Source: DAIOGN01 sp036745245
Lineage (GTDB): Bacteria > Zixibacteria > MSB-5A5 > JAUVRN01
Assembly (NCBI GenBank): GCA_036745245.1
Contig: DAIOGN010000145.1
Span: 1-7,278 of the forward strand
DNA: 7,278 nucleotides
Reading direction: 5' to 3'
Position 1 is the first letter of the stretch. Every line of letters begins with the position of its first letter. Made by a program: the position numbers and the translations under genes. The notes beneath the pieces were generated by a model. It searched no databases and was not told the origin of the DNA. It saw only the letters and a program-made list of their open reading frames with translations. Positions 5,275 through 7,278 of this stretch are shown here, in pieces.

Positions 5275-6287
5275 GTGTCCCGTCACTCTCGGAGGATCGC
5301 GCTGAACTCGGAATCATATGACGTCTTCGGGCTGGGCAACGCGCTGGTGGACATCCAGGCGCAGGTGCCCGACGAATTCCTGACGCGACATGGTCTGACC
5401 AAGGGCGTCATGACGCTCGTGGAAGCCTCGCGCCAGATCGAAATCCTGGCGGACATCCAGGGGGTCCCCGTACACACGTCGTCCGGCGGCTCGGCGTGCA
5501 ACACGGTGGTGGGACTCGCCGGGCTGNNNNNNNNNNAGTGGGGAGCGACGCGCACGGAACCTTTTTCCAGGACGAGTTGAAGACTCTCGGAATCCGTTCG
5601 GATCTGGCCCCCTCCCCGTCACCCACCGGAACGTGTCTCGTGCTGATCACACCCGACGCGGATCGCACCATGCTCACGTGTCTTTCGGCCTCGGTGGAAC
5701 TCGGGGCCCCCGACATCGATCCGCACAGGATCGCTGCGTCCCGCTACGTGTACGTGGAAGGCTACCTGTGGGATGCTCCCGGTCCGAAGGCGGCGTGCCA
5801 GGCGGCCATGGAGCAGGCACGTGCGCACGGCGCGCGCGTGGCCTTCTCGTACAGCGATCCATTCTGCGTGGCGCGTGCACGGGATGACTTCCGGCGCCTG
5901 TCCCAGGAACAGGTGGACCTGGTGTTCTGCAATCGCGACGAAGCGTGCATGATCTCGGGCGAATCCGACGGAGAGGCCGCCTGCCGCACGATCGCATCGT
6001 GGGGGCCCGACGTCTTCGTCACTCTCGGAGAAGCGGGGGCCTGCTACGGCTCGGGAGCCACCTTCCAACGCATCGAACCTTTCCCTGTGAAGGCCGTGGA
6101 CACGAACGGGGCGGGGGACCTGTTCGCGGGCGGCGTGCTGTTTGGCTTGAGTCGGGGATACACTCCCGCGCTGGCCGGCCGGCTGGGTTCGTATGCGGCG
6201 TCTCGCGTGGTGCTGCGCACCGGTGCGCGCCTGCCCCGCGAAGAGCTGGCAGCTGCCCTCACCGTGCTGGAACGGATGCCCGGGTGA
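5275..6287 (+). CDS. PfkB-family carbohydrate/nucleoside kinase, adenosine-kinase-like (interrupted by assembly gap)
   Basis: This is a ribokinase-fold enzyme that phosphorylates a sugar or nucleoside with ATP. The N-terminal part (5275-5526, 84 codons) holds YDVFGLGNALVDI, with the substrate-binding Asp, and SSGGSACNTVVGLAGL, the first PfkB signature region. After ten Ns the gene continues one frame over from 5538 (VGSDAHGTFFQDELKTLGI). It includes TGTCLVLITPDADRTML, YVYVEGYLWD, and the second signature DTNGAGDLFAGG (6099 onward, catalytic Asp at 6117-6119), ending at TGA 6285-6287. The shift is best explained by a wrong gap length. Family members have about nine residues here (a GGRAAFIGK-like strand), giving a normal total of about 340 residues. 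The TGTC...TPD..RTM and EGYLWD segments resemble bacterial proteins annotated as adenosine kinase, but the substrate cannot be fixed. The GTG at 5275 has a weak AGGA; a CTG at 5302 is an alternative start. The beta-CASP gene follows after 36 bases and may be cotranscribed. Confidence 0.9.
5291..5304 (+). promoter_or_regulatory. Strong Shine-Dalgarno preceding a possible CTG start of the PfkB kinase
   Basis: GGAGGA (5291-5296) lies five bases before CTG (5302-5304), which is in frame with the kinase. Starting there would give NSESYDVFGLGNALVD after the initiator, matching the short lead usual for this family. The upstream GTG at 5275 has only AGGA four bases away and would add nine basic residues. 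A CTG initiator is rare, so this is a candidate only. Confidence 0.4.
5527..5536. other. Assembly gap (ten Ns) inside the PfkB kinase gene
   Basis: Ten consecutive undetermined bases lie between two unambiguous halves of one kinase gene. The reading frame changes across them, so ten is a placeholder rather than the true length. The real insert, counted between G5526 and A5537, should be 3n+2 bases. Twenty-six would restore the nine residues that relatives carry between the GLAGL helix and the VGSD loop. Confidence 0.97.
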
Positions 6288-6323
6288 AGCGCGCGAAGGC
6301 GCAGGGGGTCGGCAGAGCACGCC

Positions 6324-7278
6324 ATGAGTGACGTTCGCTGGCACTTCCTCGGAGGTGTGCGCACCGTCACCGGCTCGCGTCATCTCCTGGAGGTGCGCGG
6401 CCGGAAACTCCTGGTCGACCTAGGACTGTTCCAGGGCCCCCGCCAGAGGGCCACGAGTCTGAACCAGACACTTCCCTGTTCCCCCGCCGACCTTCACGCC
6501 GCCGTCGTGGGGCATGCGCACATCGATCACATCGGCAACGTGCCGTCGCTCGTTCGCGCCGGGTACAGCCGTCCGATCCACGTCACGGACGCCACGTCCG
6601 ATCTGGCGCTGCACATGCTGCGCGACTCCGCCCACATCCAGAAGCGCGACGCCGAATTCGTGAACAAGCGGGAGAAGAGGCATGGATCCGACCGGATCGA
6701 ACCTCTGTACAGCGAGGCGGACGTGGAGGCCACGCTGACCTTGTTTCGCACTCAACTGTACCGACGCGTGTTCGAGCCAGTGCCCGGCGTGGAGGCGTCG
6801 TTCCACCCCGCGGGCCACATCCTCGGCGCGGCCCTCACGCGTTTTTCAGTGGACACCGGGTCACGCAGGCTGGTGATCGGATACGTGGTGGATCTGGGGC
6901 GCAGCTCGGGCACGTTTCTCAAGGATCCGGAGCAGCTGGAGCACCTCGATGTACTGATTCTCGAAAGCACCTACGGCGATCGACTCCATGAACCCCTCTC
7001 CGAAGTCGAAACGCGACTGGCACGCATCGTCAACGAGACGGTGGCCCGGGGCGGTCGCGTCATCATCCCTGCCTTTGCCCTGGGACGCGCGCAGGTGATC
7101 GTGCAGTGCCTTGCGCGGCTCATGGCCGACGGACGCGTCCGGGAACTGCCGGTGTACGTGGACAGTCCGCTTGCGGCCGATGTCTCGGAGGTGCTGTCGG
7201 CTCACTCGGAGGAGTTCGACCGGGCCACCTATGAGTCCTGGAGCCAAGGCGGAGATCCCCTCGGCCTTCGCTGCGTGA
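6324..7278 (+). CDS. Beta-CASP metallo-beta-lactamase RNase-like protein, 3' end outside window
   Basis: This is a zinc-dependent hydrolase of the CPSF73/Ysh1-like branch, whose characterised members cut or trim RNA. The 318 residues present include a first strand GGVRTVTGSRHLLEV (10-24), VDLGLFQG (31-38), the metal motif HAHIDH (64-69), and HPAGHILGAA (161-170) with metal His165. They also include VVDLGR with Asp190 where SGDLGR is usual, LESTYGDRLH (213-222, beta-CASP motif A), GGRVIIPAFALGRAQ (243-257), and PVYVDSPLA (276-284). The frame is still open at the window edge; the terminal TGA-like triplet is out of frame. The C-terminal beta-CASP motifs B and C are not included, as the family usually reaches 450-540 residues. 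The ATG lies 36 bases after the kinase stop with only a weak GCAGAG upstream, so cotranscription is plausible. No signal peptide is seen, so it is probably cytoplasmic. Confidence 0.93.
   Translation, partial: MSDVRWHFLGGVRTVTGSRHLLEVRGRKLLVDLGLFQGPRQRATSLNQTLPCSPADLHAAVVGHAHIDHIGNVPSLVRAGYSRPIHVTDATSDLALHMLRDSAHIQKRDAEFVNKREKRHGSDRIEPLYSEADVEATLTLFRTQLYRRVFEPVPGVEASFHPAGHILGAALTRFSVDTGSRRLVIGYVVDLGRSSGTFLKDPEQLEHLDVLILESTYGDRLHEPLSEVETRLARIVNETVARGGRVIIPAFALGRAQVIVQCLARLMADGRVRELPVYVDSPLAADVSEVLSAHSEEFDRATYESWSQGGDPLGLRCV

Noticed and set aside
5619..6383. 254-codon minus-strand open frame opposite the PfkB kinase
   Set aside because: It is antisense to the kinase with the DTNGAGD signature and crosses into the next gene. 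The composition is that of a shadow frame.
7276..7278. TGA at the very end of the window as the stop of the beta-CASP gene
   Set aside because: The gene frame reads GTG at 7275-7277, so the terminal TGA is out of frame. The protein also lacks its C-terminal motifs, so the gene continues beyond the window.

Overview
This is a GC-rich bacterial stretch carrying a ten-base N run at 5527-5536, so it comes from a draft or metagenome assembly. Dense gene packing, 4-nt gene overlaps and frequent GTG starts fit a free-living GC-rich bacterium. No marker here fixes the phylum. I see no tRNA, rRNA, insertion sequence, integrase or CRISPR array, so this looks like ordinary chromosome.

Layout: positions 1-151 (+) hold the last 49 codons of a TPR-type protein. 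It converges on a four-gene minus-strand operon (5006 down to 180) devoted to polyphosphate. In transcription order the genes are a SixA-like phosphohistidine phosphatase, polyphosphate kinase PPK1, a short Ppx/GppA exopolyphosphatase-family protein, and a CHAD (polyphosphate-associated alpha-helical) protein. Each downstream start overlaps the preceding stop by four bases (GTGA, GTGA, ATGA), so I moved the ppk and ppx starts well inside their longest open frames. A divergent intergenic region (5007-5274) separates the operon from two plus-strand genes. These are a PfkB-family, adenosine-kinase-like sugar/nucleoside kinase (broken only by the assembly gap) and a beta-CASP metallo-beta-lactamase ribonuclease-like protein that runs off the window end.

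How the genes may work together: PPK1 reversibly builds polyphosphate from ATP through a phosphohistidine. The Ppx homologue would hydrolyse the chain from its ends. CHAD proteins bind or localise to polyphosphate. A SixA phosphatase, whose known substrates are phosphohistidines, is translationally coupled ahead of PPK1, which suggests (as inference only) control of phosphohistidine or polyphosphate state. The most notable points are the fully coupled cassette, a C-terminal extension of about 80 residues on SixA, and a Val in PPK1 where E. coli PPK has His454. The divergent kinase and nuclease-like genes have no demonstrated link to the cassette.
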